Assembly: GCA_963921195.1 (NCBI GenBank)
Contig: OY992539.1
Location: forward strand, 39,936,518 to 40,000,517
Direction: 5' to 3'
DNA from: Pegoplata infirma
Taxonomy: Eukaryota; Arthropoda; Insecta; Diptera; Anthomyiidae
Length of the DNA: 64,000 nt
The notes beneath the pieces were generated by a model that searched no databases, was not told the DNA's origin, and worked only from the letters and a program-made list of their open reading frames with translations. Position 1 is the stretch's first letter, and each line of letters opens with the position of its first letter. Both the position numbers and the translations under genes were made by a program. Of the stretch, positions 1-10,559 are shown one piece after another.

Positions 1-540
1 ATGTCGGTGACGTTTTTTTCATACAATTTTGGCAAGAAAAAACGTTCGACCGAAAACCGCTTGAATAAAATCAATTTTATTTTTATGTCGGTTTCTCTCT
101 CTCTTTTAATTTTTGATATGAAAATGTTGCCAGAATTTTATAAATATTTCGATTATTTTCGATAAAGTAAACAAAAAAATGTGATTTCTAAAAAAAAATA
201 TTTAAAATTCTAAAAATAACACAAAAAAAAAACGAATCAATATAAGAAAATCAAATTGATAATAAAAAAAACAGTAAACTTAAATTAAAAAATGGTGAAA
301 AAGTGAAAAAAACGTAAATATCAACGCTTGACTGAATTTCCCGCTGCCGCCTTTGTTTTGCGCCTATACTCTCTCGTGACCGAACCCGTCAACCGCTCCG
401 ACATTGTTGTGCGGGGACTCTTACCCTCTTAGAATCAATCTAGGCAAAAACCCAGCCTTAGTGGAGGCCCCTAATTTGAAATAAAATCAGACCATTTTTG
501 GACTCGTACACAAATTCCCCCCGATACTGACTTAAATCTA
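1..540. other. Unassigned AT-rich sequence
   Basis: No gene, RNA or repeat with a second copy in the window was recognised here. Around 330-480 there is a less AT-rich patch, but its frames are short and stop-ridden. Confidence 0.4.
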
Positions 541-542
541 TA

Positions 543-1541
543 CAGGGTGATTTAGTCACGACCCGCCGAATTTTACAAGCGTATTCCTTGGCTCTTTTCA
601 TGAAAATATGTCCATTACGACCATCCCCAAAAAATGCAAGTGTGCGAAATGGCAGCGGTTTAAAAATTTTTGGATTGGTGGTTGGAGGGTAGTAGGGTAT
701 TTTTTGTTTTTAGGCTTGTTGGAAAGTTTATTAGGAGACCTTTCAGAATCAATAACAAAAAAATTAAATTAGAGTGAAATCGTCAAGATACAGAGCTTTT
801 AAAAATAAAATTTGAAAAAGAAGACATACGAATTTGCACATAACCTCAATTTGCTCAGCCAGATGGCAGGTAACTTATGTTTTTTATTCTCTTAAAAGAT
901 AGCCCTACGTCTTACCTTTTTAAAATGCCCTAAAAGAAGCCCAGAGGTATTACCGTTCTAAAGTTATGACCATTTGCCTTCCAAAATGTTTAATAAAATA
1001 AAATCTTAAACTTGTTAATTTACAAAAACAAATGAATGTGTGCTGTTATTTCGCCTCCAAATCCAAAAAAAAATTGTTTGCATTTCAGTCAAATGGTCAT
1101 AACTTTAGAACAGAAAGACCTCTGGGCTTTATTTAGGGCATTTTGGAAAGGTAAGACGTAGGGCTATCTTTTAAGAGAGAAAAAAAATATAAGTTACCTG
1201 CCATCTGGCTGAATAAATTGAGATAATGTGCAAATTTGTATGTCTTTTTTTTCAAATTTTATTTTTAAAAGCTCTGTATCTCGACGATTTCACTTTATTT
1301 TAATTTTTTTGTTATTGATTCTGAATGGTCTCCTAATGAACATTCCAACAAGCCGAAATACAAAAAAAAACGGACCCCAGGTTCAGAAGTTATCAATTTT
1401 ACCCTACGACCACCAATCCGAAAATTTTCAAACCGCTGCCATTTCGCACACGACGGGGGATGGTCGTAATGGATATATTTTCATGAAATGAGCCAAGGAA
1501 TACGCTGGTAAAATTCGGAGGGTCGTGACTGAATCGCCCTG
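543..1541. mobile_element. Foldback (hairpin) DNA transposon with TA target duplication
   Basis: Almost the whole 1-kb element is an inverted repeat. The left arm (543 to about 980) is the reverse complement of the right arm (about 1088 to 1541), with a loop of about 110 bp. The ends read CAGGGTGATTTAGTCACGA and, on the other strand, CAGGGCGATTCAGTCACGA. Each end is flanked by TA (541-542 and 1542-1543), or TATA if the longer match counts. A TA duplication suggests Tc1/mariner-type mobilisation in trans. The arms carry no transposase. An 87-codon open frame in the right arm is a by-product of the palindrome and was not called as a gene. Confidence 0.8.
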
Positions 1542-1569
1542 TATATTAGTAACATATATAATTCAATTT

Positions 1570-1690
1570 CACTCAAATTTGATTTGTATATATTTTCTAC
1601 ACTAATAAACGATCAAACCAAGTATAGATCCAATCGGTCCATGCTTGGATCGGGGCCCATTTTCCGGCAAACACTTCTTTTTGCAGCGTT
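1570..1690 (+). repeat. Fragment of dispersed family N ('CCAATCGGTCCATG' repeat)
   Basis: This 120-bp stretch has TTTTCTACACTAATAAACGA, then CCAATCGGTCCATGCTTGGA, then CCCATTTTCCGG. It matches part of the copies at about 45640-46097 (+) and 55288-55750 (-). The 3' end of the family is missing here. Confidence 0.6.
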
Positions 1691-3179
1691 TGTGCAACCC
1701 TAATACACACATATGCATGCAATACTGTGAATGTGTTAGTGTGTTTAAATGTAATTGTTATCCCATTGCGGATGTACTTGTGCTAATTTATGCACAATCG
1801 AACTTAAAATTCTCTTAACAATAAAGGAATTTCTAAAGTGCAGAAGACTTTGTATCTTTGCAAATTTAACACAGGCAACATTTTACAAAATTCTTCGCTA
1901 CATTTACTGCGGTCTTTGAAGTATAGAAAAATATATAGAGCAATATTTTATATATATCTATATATTCGAAAATAAATACAAGAGCAAACAAAGTTTAAAA
2001 TGTGTTTATAATTTGTAAATATATTAAAAGGGACCAACATCATTCGAAGAATCTTCGCAAACTTTCCAGGTTAGATTGGGTGGATCATTCTCAGAACTTG
2101 GGCTTGAAAATACGAAAAAAGGGATTAGATGTTGACAGCAGTTGTTTCATAATGATTTTGATCCCATGATTAGGTATTTTTAATTATACTTACAACTCAT
2201 TTTTAATTTAATTTTAACCTAACCGAGAACTGCAACAAAACAGATCAAGGGTTCTATTGTGCATCGAACCAACGACCAACACGTTCAAAGACTATCACGC
2301 TACAAACCAACCTACAGAGGCCCCTAGCAAAAACTATTATCAGTTTTTTAAAACTTTCTTCCTAAATTTATAGTTGGTACTATTAATCCTAACCATGCCG
2401 CATACAATCCGTAACCATTCAAAAAGCAATATATTTTCAAGATTTCTAAATGGTTCTTCTCAATTCAATGTTTAATAGATGATAAAAACCAATTCAACCA
2501 AATAAAAAAAAATAGTTGAAAAAAGTCCACCATGAATATTTTGTAATATTTCATTTCAAATAGAAAGTTATTGAAAACTAAATGTGGTTTTTCTCTGCCA
2601 CTACATAACATCATACATACTTCTCAATTACTTTACCACCAGGTTGTCATGTATGAGTTGATAAATTTAGTTTAGCCTTTTTTGCTTTTTTTCTTTGATT
2701 TTCATTACACTTTTTGGCTTGTCAAAAATAAATTGATTTATTATTATATTGAGATTTTGATCTTAAAAAATTGATTAGTTTTATATAGACGTCAATCAAT
2801 TGAAAACTGAATATGAAAGTTCTATTAGTTACTCAAAGTACTTGTATAATTTAATAACTTTCAAAAGTTTACCACATTGGCCTTCATAAGTTTTGTAGCA
2901 ACAAACGGTTTTTAGTTTACTTTAACCAGATTTTTTTTTTTTTTGTTGGAAGTTTTTATGTAATTAATTCAAATCAAATTAATTTTATCGCTAATACAAT
3001 GACAGTATATGTTTTACCCCCTGTTTGATGGTTATTTTCTTATTATGTGTCTTGCTAGAAAACGAAAAACTTTTAATGGACTGACTAGATTGATTAAATA
3101 GCTGGCAGGAAGGTGCAAACTAAAGGACTAGTGAGAAATGTATAATGGAATTGGGTTATTAAGAATTGAAAAAATTGAC
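1691..3179. other. Unassigned AT-rich sequence
   Basis: No supported gene was seen. There are poly-T and poly-A runs and short degenerate AT motifs, with no long open frame and no repeat that pairs with another part of the window. Confidence 0.4.
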
Positions 3180-3765
3180 CGTGTCATTAGAGTCGCTGTA
3201 GAAGGCCCCACCTTGGGAGTCGGAGTCAAGGAAAAGTAATGCCGAAAAGAGCATTTGCCTACTGTACCCTGTAATAGAGCCCTACCTTGAGATATAAAAA
3301 TTTACTTAAAGTGCCAATAATTGGCACAAAAAAAAATTTTATTTTTATTTTTTAAAGTGAAAAAAATCAAAGGTTTTCTTATTTCATTAAATCGTAATGT
3401 TTTTTGGCGAAAATCTTCAAATTAGCATTATATTATTTTGTGGAGCAAAAAACCTCACAGTGCAATTATCAGTGCAGAGAAATTATCAAATATGGGCACA
3501 GTTGAGGAAGCATGATGTTTGCTACTGTCCTAACCTTTCTCTTTCCAAAGCCGAATGTTTAGAAAAACACAGGTTTCGAGATCTCCAAGAAATATCTGGG
3601 CTGGAGACATATAGAACAATGTCGGAAGAGACAGCAGATATTACAAGGAATAAATTAATCCACTAAAAACGTAATAAAATGTATGTATCACTAGAGTTGC
3701 TTTAGAAGGCCCCACCTTGGGAGCCAACTGTGTTAAGAAAAAAAACGGCACTATCTTTCCTAGTA

Positions 3766-3900
3766 GAGATGGGCACATGAGCAGATTAGTGCGTGATTCA
3801 CATGATTCAATTCACGCGTGACTCTGACTAAATTCAAATTTACTCACGTAATTGTGAGTGTAGAAAAAAATTGCGTTAGTGAGTGTGCTTTTAAAATCGT
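3766..3900 (-). mobile_element. Truncated hAT-type MITE (TAGAGATGGGC family)
   Basis: It starts with TAGAGATGGGCACATGAGCA, which is the reverse complement of the right end of the complete copy at 25227-25746. It continues with GTGCGTGATTCAC and TACTCACGTAATTGTGAGTG-like motifs. The other end is absent, so the copy is broken and no target duplication can be read. Confidence 0.65.
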
Positions 3901-4189
3901 TTTATGAGGGTTTTATTGCTTTCCGTATAACATTCGTTAAAGAAAACTAAAAATTTAGAGCCCCATTGTACCAAACTTTTGCACCTTTTTATTTTATTTT
4001 AATTGAACCAACACTCAGGGCATTCCCCTAAAAATGCAGCGTATGGTGTTGATATTAGGAAAAATAGGTATGAATGGGAGGAAAGAGGGAGTAATGTTTA
4101 TGAATATTTGACTTGAGCCTTTCTAGATTAAATGTGACAGAAATGACCTCTGCGGTGAGATTATTAAACATACTTATAGACTGACTGAC

Positions 4190-4345
4190 AAACATTTTCT
4201 CTGTTATCGCTCGACCCCACTTTAAGATAGGAGAAAGATCTCGGTTGGGGTGTCATTCATATTCCGCCGCATGAGCCCAACCATCAAAAGGCTTGGTCTA
4301 TGACGGAAGGAAGTTGAATGACAAATGTCTCTGTCATCCGTAAAG
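4190..4345 (-). pseudogene. Jockey-like reverse transcriptase fragment
   Basis: On the minus strand this translates to a short stretch with FFTDDRDICHSTSF, then RPSLLMVGLMRRNMNDT. It aligns with the longer Jockey-like copy at 8930-9512, which reads SNICHSFSFDPRPSLFEVE and RRQIMNDTLNQDL. The family normally has an F/YADD catalytic motif just before SNICHS. Here the motif position reads TDD, so the Asp pair survives but the context is altered. The fragment lies inside the tandem array and is far too short to function. Assignment rests on similarity to the second copy and to general Jockey-clade RT motifs. Confidence 0.55.
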
Positions 4346-6555
4346 AAGAAAACATGATTGGAAGTTTGATTTAGAAGGTCATTTATGAAAATAAGAATTA
4401 GAAAACAGAACCTTATAGTATTCCTGAATTTCGCTGAAATTCTCTAGAAGAGACTCAATCTATGACAACACGCACGAAAAAATATAGAGAAAAAATAGAG
4501 AATCCTTATTGGTTGCCGCTGTTCTTCATTTTCACGCATCAGCGGGAAATTTGGGAAAAACCTCAAGGAACATATGTTCCGATAAGGGATCCTACATTCC
4601 AAAAATCAAGTTTTTATGTCCATTTTTTTAGAAGACTGAAAAAGTACCAAAGTACAACCTTTTATGATCTTAGAAACGAAAATTTCTAAAAAAAAGTGTT
4701 AACACATTCACTGTAAAATGGCCCTAACTTGGGAGCCAACTATGTTTAAGTCACCGAAATCGTCACTAGCCATCCTGGTGTACCCGGTGATGGAGAGACG
4801 ACAATTAAGCATATTATGTTAAGGAGACTACACATTTCAAGTTCTCAAAAAAATCTCTGGGCATCAATATCGGAAAGGTTCAAATGAATTTTGTTAAAAA
4901 AAGATAAAAATAGAAAAATTGAAGATGGCTTCATAAAATGTAACTCATAACAATCTACTTTATTAAAAACTAATTAATTGTAAAGTGTTACCAGATTTCC
5001 TGTAGAAAGGCCCCAACTTGGAAGCGAACTATTTTTAGGTAACCGAAAACGCACTTGCTATCCTAGAAAACCTTACGAATAAAATTTGAATCCACAACAA
5101 TGTACGTTATTTAAACTGATTATTTGTAAAGTGTTGCCGGATTCGCTTTAAAAAGACCCCAACTTGGGAGGCAACTGGTCCCGACAGAAATAGTAGCCAT
5201 CCTAGAGTACTATCATATAGAAATACGACAGTTAAGCATATTATTTTTAGGTATTCTGAAAGAAATGTCTGGTCTCTAAATGTAGAATACAATTCTGGAA
5301 CGGACGACAGATATGAATTGGAAATAAACAATCTCCCTGCTTAAATTTAAAGTAAAATCTTGTAAGACAATTTAATTTACTTTATTAAAAAGTGATTTAC
5401 ATGTTTCCACAGTCGCTGTAAAAGAGACCCAAGTTGGGAGCAAACTGTCTTAAGTTATTAGAAAACGGAACTACCCATTCTAGAGAATCTACCGATAGAG
5501 AGACGACTGCAAAGCATATTATTTTTAGGAGTCCATAAGTTTTAAGTTCTGGAAGAAATCCGTGGGCTAGGAAGGTAAAGAACAATATTGGAAAGGTACA
5601 ATAGAATTGTGTTAGTAAAATATTATGAAAGTATGACGATAACTTAGAAAAATTGTCGATAGCTATGTATTGCCAACAAGTGTACGTTATTTAAAAGTAA
5701 ACTGTTATCAGATTCGCTGAAGAAGGGCGCCACTTGGGATCCAATGGTGCCTTGGTCACCTTAAACGCACTAGACAACCCAGTGTACATTATAAATAAAA
5801 TTTTGATTCATAACAATGTACTTCGTTAGAAAGTTATTTATTGTTACGAGTTTCCATAGTCGCGGCAGAAGAGCCCCAACTTGGGAGCCAAGTGTTAAGA
5901 TATCCAAAAACTATCCAAGAGAACCTGCGGGTAGAGAGACGACGTTTAAGCGTATTATTTTTAGGAGCACAGAAGTTTCGAGTTCTTGGCTCGAATAATA
6001 TCCAAAATATGTCGGAAGGGACAAATAAATTGGAGTTGGAATAAAACAATCTCCATTCCTGATTTTTAAGTGAAATATTTTAAAAGTGTGATATAACTTG
6101 AATGACTGTGAATGAGAAAAATTAGTAAAGGCATTTAAATTCGAGTTCATTTCAAAGTTCTTTATTGCAAGTTGATGCATAGTTACGCGTTTCTACACTC
6201 AAAAAAAAAATATTGTAAAACTAGCAAAAAAAATGGTTAAAATTAGCAAAAAAATCTGTAGTTTTGGACGTTGCAAAAATTTTGGTAATATTAGCAAAAC
6301 CATTTTGCTAATCAAAAAATTAGGAAAAAAAAATGGTAAAATTACAAGAATACCATTTTATTTTTGTAAAAAATCAACCTTGTAAAATAATCAAAAAATA
6401 TGGTAAAATTACCAAAAAAAATGGTAAAATTGAAATAGATAAAAAAATTTGTAATTTGGTAAAAAAAACTGTTTTATTTAGTAATTTTTTTTCTCTGATT
6501 AGTAGTTGATTTAAAATTTGGTGAATATACTAAAAAAATGTTTGCCTCTTTTTGA

Positions 6556-6712
6556 GCACCACGTTCTTTAAATGTAGTAATAGCAGCATCAACTATTACT
6601 TCAGTTGTTGGATGGTTTCTTCGGCTTGATGGTGGCAGCATCTTCTTTTGCCTTCTTCTCAGCAGCTGTAGTTGCAGTAACTGGACTTCCAACAACATCA
6701 AAATCCAAAATG
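6556..6712 (-). pseudogene. Histone H1 N-terminal fragment captured in a transposon
   Basis: On the minus strand one frame reads DVVGSPVTATTAAEKKAKED, then IKPKKPSNN and a stop. After a one-base shift the next frame reads HPTTEVIVDAAITTFKERG. Known insect H1 proteins have this order: a short Ser/Ala/Thr/Lys-rich tail with SPV and AEKK, then a globular domain opening with SHPPT..MV.A.I..LKERGG. The match stops right after KERG, before the conserved SSL.AIKKY segment. What is present is therefore the tail plus the first helix, with a frameshift and no start codon at the expected place (the codons read I-L-D-F-D). It sits wholly inside the TA element 6196-7504. Capture by the transposon is inferred. 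Chance low-complexity similarity is possible for the tail but less so for the HPTTEVIVDAAI segment. Confidence 0.6.
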
Positions 6713-7144
6713 ATTTTTTTTCACTTAAACACTTTAAACAAAAAACTTAAAGAACAACACTTCACTTTTTTTATTTTTTTGCGTCATTTTTTTTAGCTTA
6801 AGTAGAACAAATGAGAATTGCGTAGTAGTCTACACAAGAAATTTCTTACATTTTCAGGTAAAATTTGTAAAAAATTAACAATTTTTTTTCGAATTTTTAA
6901 TTTTTTCACATGTATTTAAAAAAAAAATAAAAAAAAAAACTTTTGGATATTAAAGATTAGATGTCTAACTATGTGTTAACATTTTAAAAAAATTATTTTT
7001 CAAAATTATAAACTTTTTATTAACAATTTAGGTGGCAAATTTTAAAAAATTTTCATATAAAATTAGCAAAAAATTTGATAAAATTAGCAAAAAATATGGT
7101 AAAAAATACTAAAAATTGTGTAGCCTATTTTTGAGCGCACATGC

Positions 7145-7250
7145 AGTTGATGGATGGCTACTTTGCTATGGTGTTGGCAGCATCATCAATCTGCAATGAG
7201 TTTTTTTTTTCACACTAGAACACTTTAAACCTTTTTTTTCTTAAAACTAA
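7145..7250 (-). pseudogene. Second, more decayed copy of the H1-like captured segment
   Basis: On the minus strand GTTTAAAGTGTTCTAGTGTG, a run of A, then GATGATGCTGCCA and AGCCATCCATCAACTG line up with the first copy (GTTTAAAGTGTTTAAGTG, a run of A, GATGCTGCCACC, ACCATCCAACAACTG). The middle of the coding part is deleted. Both copies lie in the same element, so the captured segment was probably duplicated inside it. Confidence 0.5.
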
Positions 7251-7990
7251 GAAAAAAAAAATAAAAATTATTACCATTTCTTTAAGGAAAATACTAATAT
7301 TTTTGCTAAAATTATAGTAAAATAAAAAAAAGAACTAGCAAGAAAATATAGTAAAAGTACCACAAAATTTTTGTATTTTACCAATAGTAAATTGCCAAAA
7401 AAAACTGTAAAAGTTAAATTTTTACAATTTTTTTTGCTAAAGTTTAGTTGAAGTAAATTACAACACCTTTTACTAATATTTTGACTAAGTTATTTTTTTG
7501 AGTGTAGAGTAGCTGTAGAAAGGCCCCACCTTGGGAGCCAACTGTGTTTAGTTATCTGACAGATAGAGAGACGACGGTTATCATATTGTTTTTAGGAAAC
7601 CACAAGTTTCGAGTTCTTGGCTCGAATAATATCCAAAATATGTCGGAACGGGCGAATAAATTGGAATTTGAATACAACAATCTCCATTCCTGATTTTTAA
7701 GTGAAATATTTTAAAAGTGTGATATAATTTCAATGCCTGAGAAAAATTAGTAAAGGCATTTAAATTTGAATTCATTTCAAAGTTCTTTATTGAAAATTGA
7801 TGCATACTTACGTGTTTCCAGAGTCGCTTTAGAAAGGCCCCACCTTGGGAGCCAACTGTGTTTTGATATTCGGTAACGGCACTTACCATCCAAAAGTACC
7901 TGTGGATAGAAAATAGCACACAAGCATGTTTCGAGTTACGTGTCGGAATAGAAAACAGATATCTATTGGTATTATCTCCCCTCATTGATC

Positions 7991-8750
7991 TTAAAGTGCT
8001 CGTGGTTTCCTCACTTAAGCAAATCCTAAATATTGTGAAATCTTAACACTACAATTGAAATGTTTAACTTACTTAAGTGTAGAAGTTATAATATTCATAT
8101 GATCTCAACATTTTAACCTCTGTCACATATTCAAATATCACACATGTGGGTGTTTGCCTATTTTCCAAAACCTCTAATAGTTTTTCAAATGAAAAATAAT
8201 ATTTTTTTTTTTACTTTTCCTTATAACTATAAATTAAACTATGACAGAATCATTTGTATGTGTAGTTGATAGCATTTTCTTTTTGGAATAAATATTAAAA
8301 AATAATAAATAAATTTTGCATACACACACGTATTAAGCAAAACAACTGGCACTATTCAATATATATTTGCAAAAAAAAAAAAACTTCAACCTCCTCCTCT
8401 CGAAAAAAAAAAAATTGGAACACCCAGGATATGAAATGAGGGGGTCTGTTTTGCACCCTGGTGTTCATGGTAAAAATGTCAATAAATTATGCGTAAAACC
8501 ACACAAATCAAAAGGAAAAGAAATTGAAAAACAACATTTTTAGAAATTGTACATATAAAAGTTAAACTTTTACATACTATTGAAATCATACGTTTATACA
8601 TATAAAAAACGACAATGTTACAGACTGATTTACACTTTGGTTGAAAAGTTTAAAGAATTTTGAAGTTTGAAATAAAAAAATTCCATCAGATTAAAAAAAA
8701 AACTTAAAAACTATTTACGTTGGGTTATGAGCAAAAATATTTTGTTTTGA
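7991..8750. other. Unassigned AT-rich sequence
   Basis: No gene seen. Homopolymer A and T runs are common. There is no inverted or tandem structure that could be paired with other parts of the window. Confidence 0.35.
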
Positions 8751-8754
8751 ATAA

Positions 8755-8805
8755 AAACCGATATTTCGAGGTATTACGAATGACGTAACAAACTTATTTA
8801 TATGT
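8755..8805 (-). repeat. Remnant of a DINE-like element
   Basis: ACCGATATTTCGAGGTATTA and ACAAACTTATTTATATG match the block next to the 5' hairpin in the longer minus-strand copies (for example ACCAATATTTCGAGGTGTTA at about 28911). Only about 50 bp is left. Confidence 0.5.
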
Positions 8806-8929
8806 ATGTTGATATCAGGAAAATAAGTTATGAGTAGTAGATACGAGGTAGATATGTTTGTGGACATTTGCCTTGTCTACCTTCTTTTGTCGGTTATAGG
8901 TGGAATATTAGTTAGAAAATCGAATGGGT

Positions 8930-9512
8930 GAAGAACTTACTTCTTACAGCATTTAAAAACCCGAGACACTGAAATGCTTCTTTGGACACCTGAAAACGTG
9001 CTTATTCCAATGGGCATCACTCTGAATTTTCATGCCTAGAACATCGTCCTTATGTACAGATGACGCTGTTGGCTCCATAGTCCTGTGGGTTAACATACAA
9101 CATTGGGTCTTACATGCATTTCACTTGGCCCTATTCGCAAGATCCCACTTGGAGATTTTCAACAGGTCCTGATTAAGTGTGTCATTCATAATCTGTCTTC
9201 TTCCCTCTACCTCAAAAAGGCTTGGCCTAGGGTCAAAGGAAAATGAATGACAAATGTTGCTGTCACCTGCTAAAGAGTAGATAGGATTTGATGTTTGACT
9301 AACTGTAAGAAGGTTGTTAAGAAAAATAAGAAAAATGGTAGAGAAAGAACAGGACTTTGTGGTGCCCCTGATTGAAGCTGAAAGTCGTCTGATGAAAACC
9401 CATCTATAACAGCACGTATAAAACGATATCTGAGAAAGCTCGAAATGAACCGAAAGAAGTCATGATCGTCACCATACGCATTAAGCTTAGATACAAGTGC
9501 ACCGTGGCACAT
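8930..9512 (-). pseudogene. Jockey-like non-LTR retrotransposon, RT-domain fragment
   Basis: The minus strand encodes part of a reverse transcriptase. From about 9510 downward it reads GALVSKLNAYG, SFLRYRFIRAVIDGFSSDDF and QLQSGAPQSPVLSL. These match the Jockey-clade block with the conserved G.PQGS.LSP motif, here PQSPVLS. Further on come SLAGDSNICHSFSFDPRPSL, where the usual F/YADD catalytic pair has become AGD, then RRQIMNDTLNQDLLKISKWD, KTQCCMLTH and DVLGMKIQSDAHWNKHVF. Stops and frame changes separate these blocks. The original product would copy element RNA into DNA at a nicked chromosomal site. This copy lacks the endonuclease region and the catalytic pair, so it is dead. It lies next to the I/LOA-like remnant that begins at 9530. 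Confidence 0.8.
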
Positions 9513-9529
9513 AGGTTATGTTAAGTTGT

Positions 9530-10480
9530 AAGTGGCTGCTGACGTTTTACGTCAGCACATGTAAACTCTGAGGTCCATTGTAATACCACGGAACCGTAAT
9601 AGGTTTCCCCACTGGTCCCAGCCGTTAAACCAATTTGAGCTTCTTTTAAAACTCCTAAGATATTGAATTTTGACATCTGACAAATCGGAAAGGACGTGCA
9701 GCTCCCTAGATCCCAGTGAAGCAAATCTCTGACCAGAAACTGCCGGGCAATGGCAGATTAAGTGTTCGATAGTTTTCAACTCCTTTTCATCCATACAACT
9801 CCGTCAAAAGTTATTTGACGGCACATTTAATCGATCTGCTTGCTTCCCTATAACACAGTGTCCGGTAATCTCTCATCTTGAAAGCGATATTAGCTCACTT
9901 GTGCGCCTCTGATAAAGATAAGGCCAAATCTGTCGTGTTGTCTCACAAGTCAATCCATTTGCTCATATCTGATTAGTCTCCGTCGCAAAACAAAGCCGTA
10001 GATTTTGCTTGCAAGTTTCTAAAAGCATTCCAACACATTCCAATTCTGTTGGAACCTATAAGGTAGTTCCCAGCCTTGCAAGCTCATCGGCTTTGCAATT
10101 CCCTGGAATGTTGCCAGTCTTGCAAGCCATCGGCATTGCCCTGGTCTTTGCCCTTGGACGCATATGAGTCGTATATCAAACTGCTTGGCCATCCCATTTA
10201 AAGACTTACGGCAGTTAAGGGCAGATCTTGTTTTCAGAAACATGGACTCCAGATACTTGACCGCGGCTTGACTGTCAGTATAGATGCTGACTGCGGTTGT
10301 AGACAAGACATTGCAACTCAACCAATCCTTTATGGCCAGCATCTCTGCCTGGTAAACACTGCAATGATCTGGCAATCTTCGAGCCAGGCTTAATACAAGC
10401 TCTTCCGAATAGACTCCAAACCCCACTTGCTCGTGTAGCCTCCATCCATCTGTGCAAAATTTCTGCTGGGTTCACTAACC
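9530..10480 (-). pseudogene. RNase H domain and C-terminal Cys/His region of an I/LOA-like element
   Basis: From about 10480 downward the minus strand reads TDGWRLHEQ, GFGVYSEELVLSLARR, YQAEMLAIKDWL, VSIYTDSQAAVKYLES and LNGMAKQFDIRLI. These supply three RNase H active-site acids: D in TDG, E in QAEM and D in YTDSQ. The last part of the domain, normally W.PGH.G..GNE.AD, is degraded to CVQGQRPGQCRW, so the distal His/Asp are lost. After a frameshift, ITGHCVIGKQADR and then TIEHLICHCPA give the C-terminal Cys/His motif seen in this group. RNase H removes the RNA strand during reverse transcription. The broken frame rules out a functional enzyme. Confidence 0.75.
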
Positions 10481-10559
10481 GGAATTTCCCTCATCCAAGA
10501 CTCCCTGGATGGTATCATAGTCGTAAAGTGGCGCTCTAAAAGGCTAATAGAGGGAGCAC

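Larger units (their letters stand above)
6196..7504. mobile_element. TA-flanked DNA element, CACTCAAAA...TTTTGAGTG family
   Basis: The ends are CACTCAAAAAAAAAA and TTTTTTTGAGTG, with TA on both sides (6194-6195 and 7505-7506). Removing the element and one TA restores CGTTTC-TA-GAGTAGCTGTAG, the expected tandem-repeat unit, so the insertion is clean. The interior is full of GGTAAAATTAGCAAAAAA-like repeats. It also holds two related segments that resemble histone H1 coding sequence (6556-6712 and 7145-7250). No transposase was found, so it is non-autonomous. TA duplication suggests Tc1/mariner-type mobilisation. Confidence 0.8.
3180..7990. repeat. Diverged tandem repeat array, unit about 140-345 bp
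   Basis: A core like GTCGCTGTAGAAAGGCCCCA followed by CTTGGGAGCCAACTGTGTT recurs at about 3194, 3693, 4711, 5000, 5140, 5412, 5713, 5860, 7508 and 7822. After the core most units carry GATAGAGAGACGAC, then CATATTATTTTTAGG, then AAGTTTCGAGTTCT and a TATGTCGGAA block. Spacing is irregular and units differ by many substitutions and indels, so this is an old array. One unit is cut by the TA element at 6196-7504. The flanking halves (ending 6193 and resuming 7507) rejoin to a unit like the one at about 7812. Open frames of 60-134 codons in the array are not conserved between units. Confidence 0.8.

Noticed and set aside
1228..1491. 87-codon open frame
   Set aside because: It lies in one arm of the 543-1541 palindrome. 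It is low complexity at the start and has no domain.
3397..3666. 89-codon open frame
   Set aside because: It spans a unit of the tandem array and is not kept open in the other units.
7581..7985. 134-codon minus-strand frame, one of the longest in the window
   Set aside because: It runs through two tandem-array units. The sister unit at 5911-6180 has a related but shorter, altered frame, and no known domain is visible.
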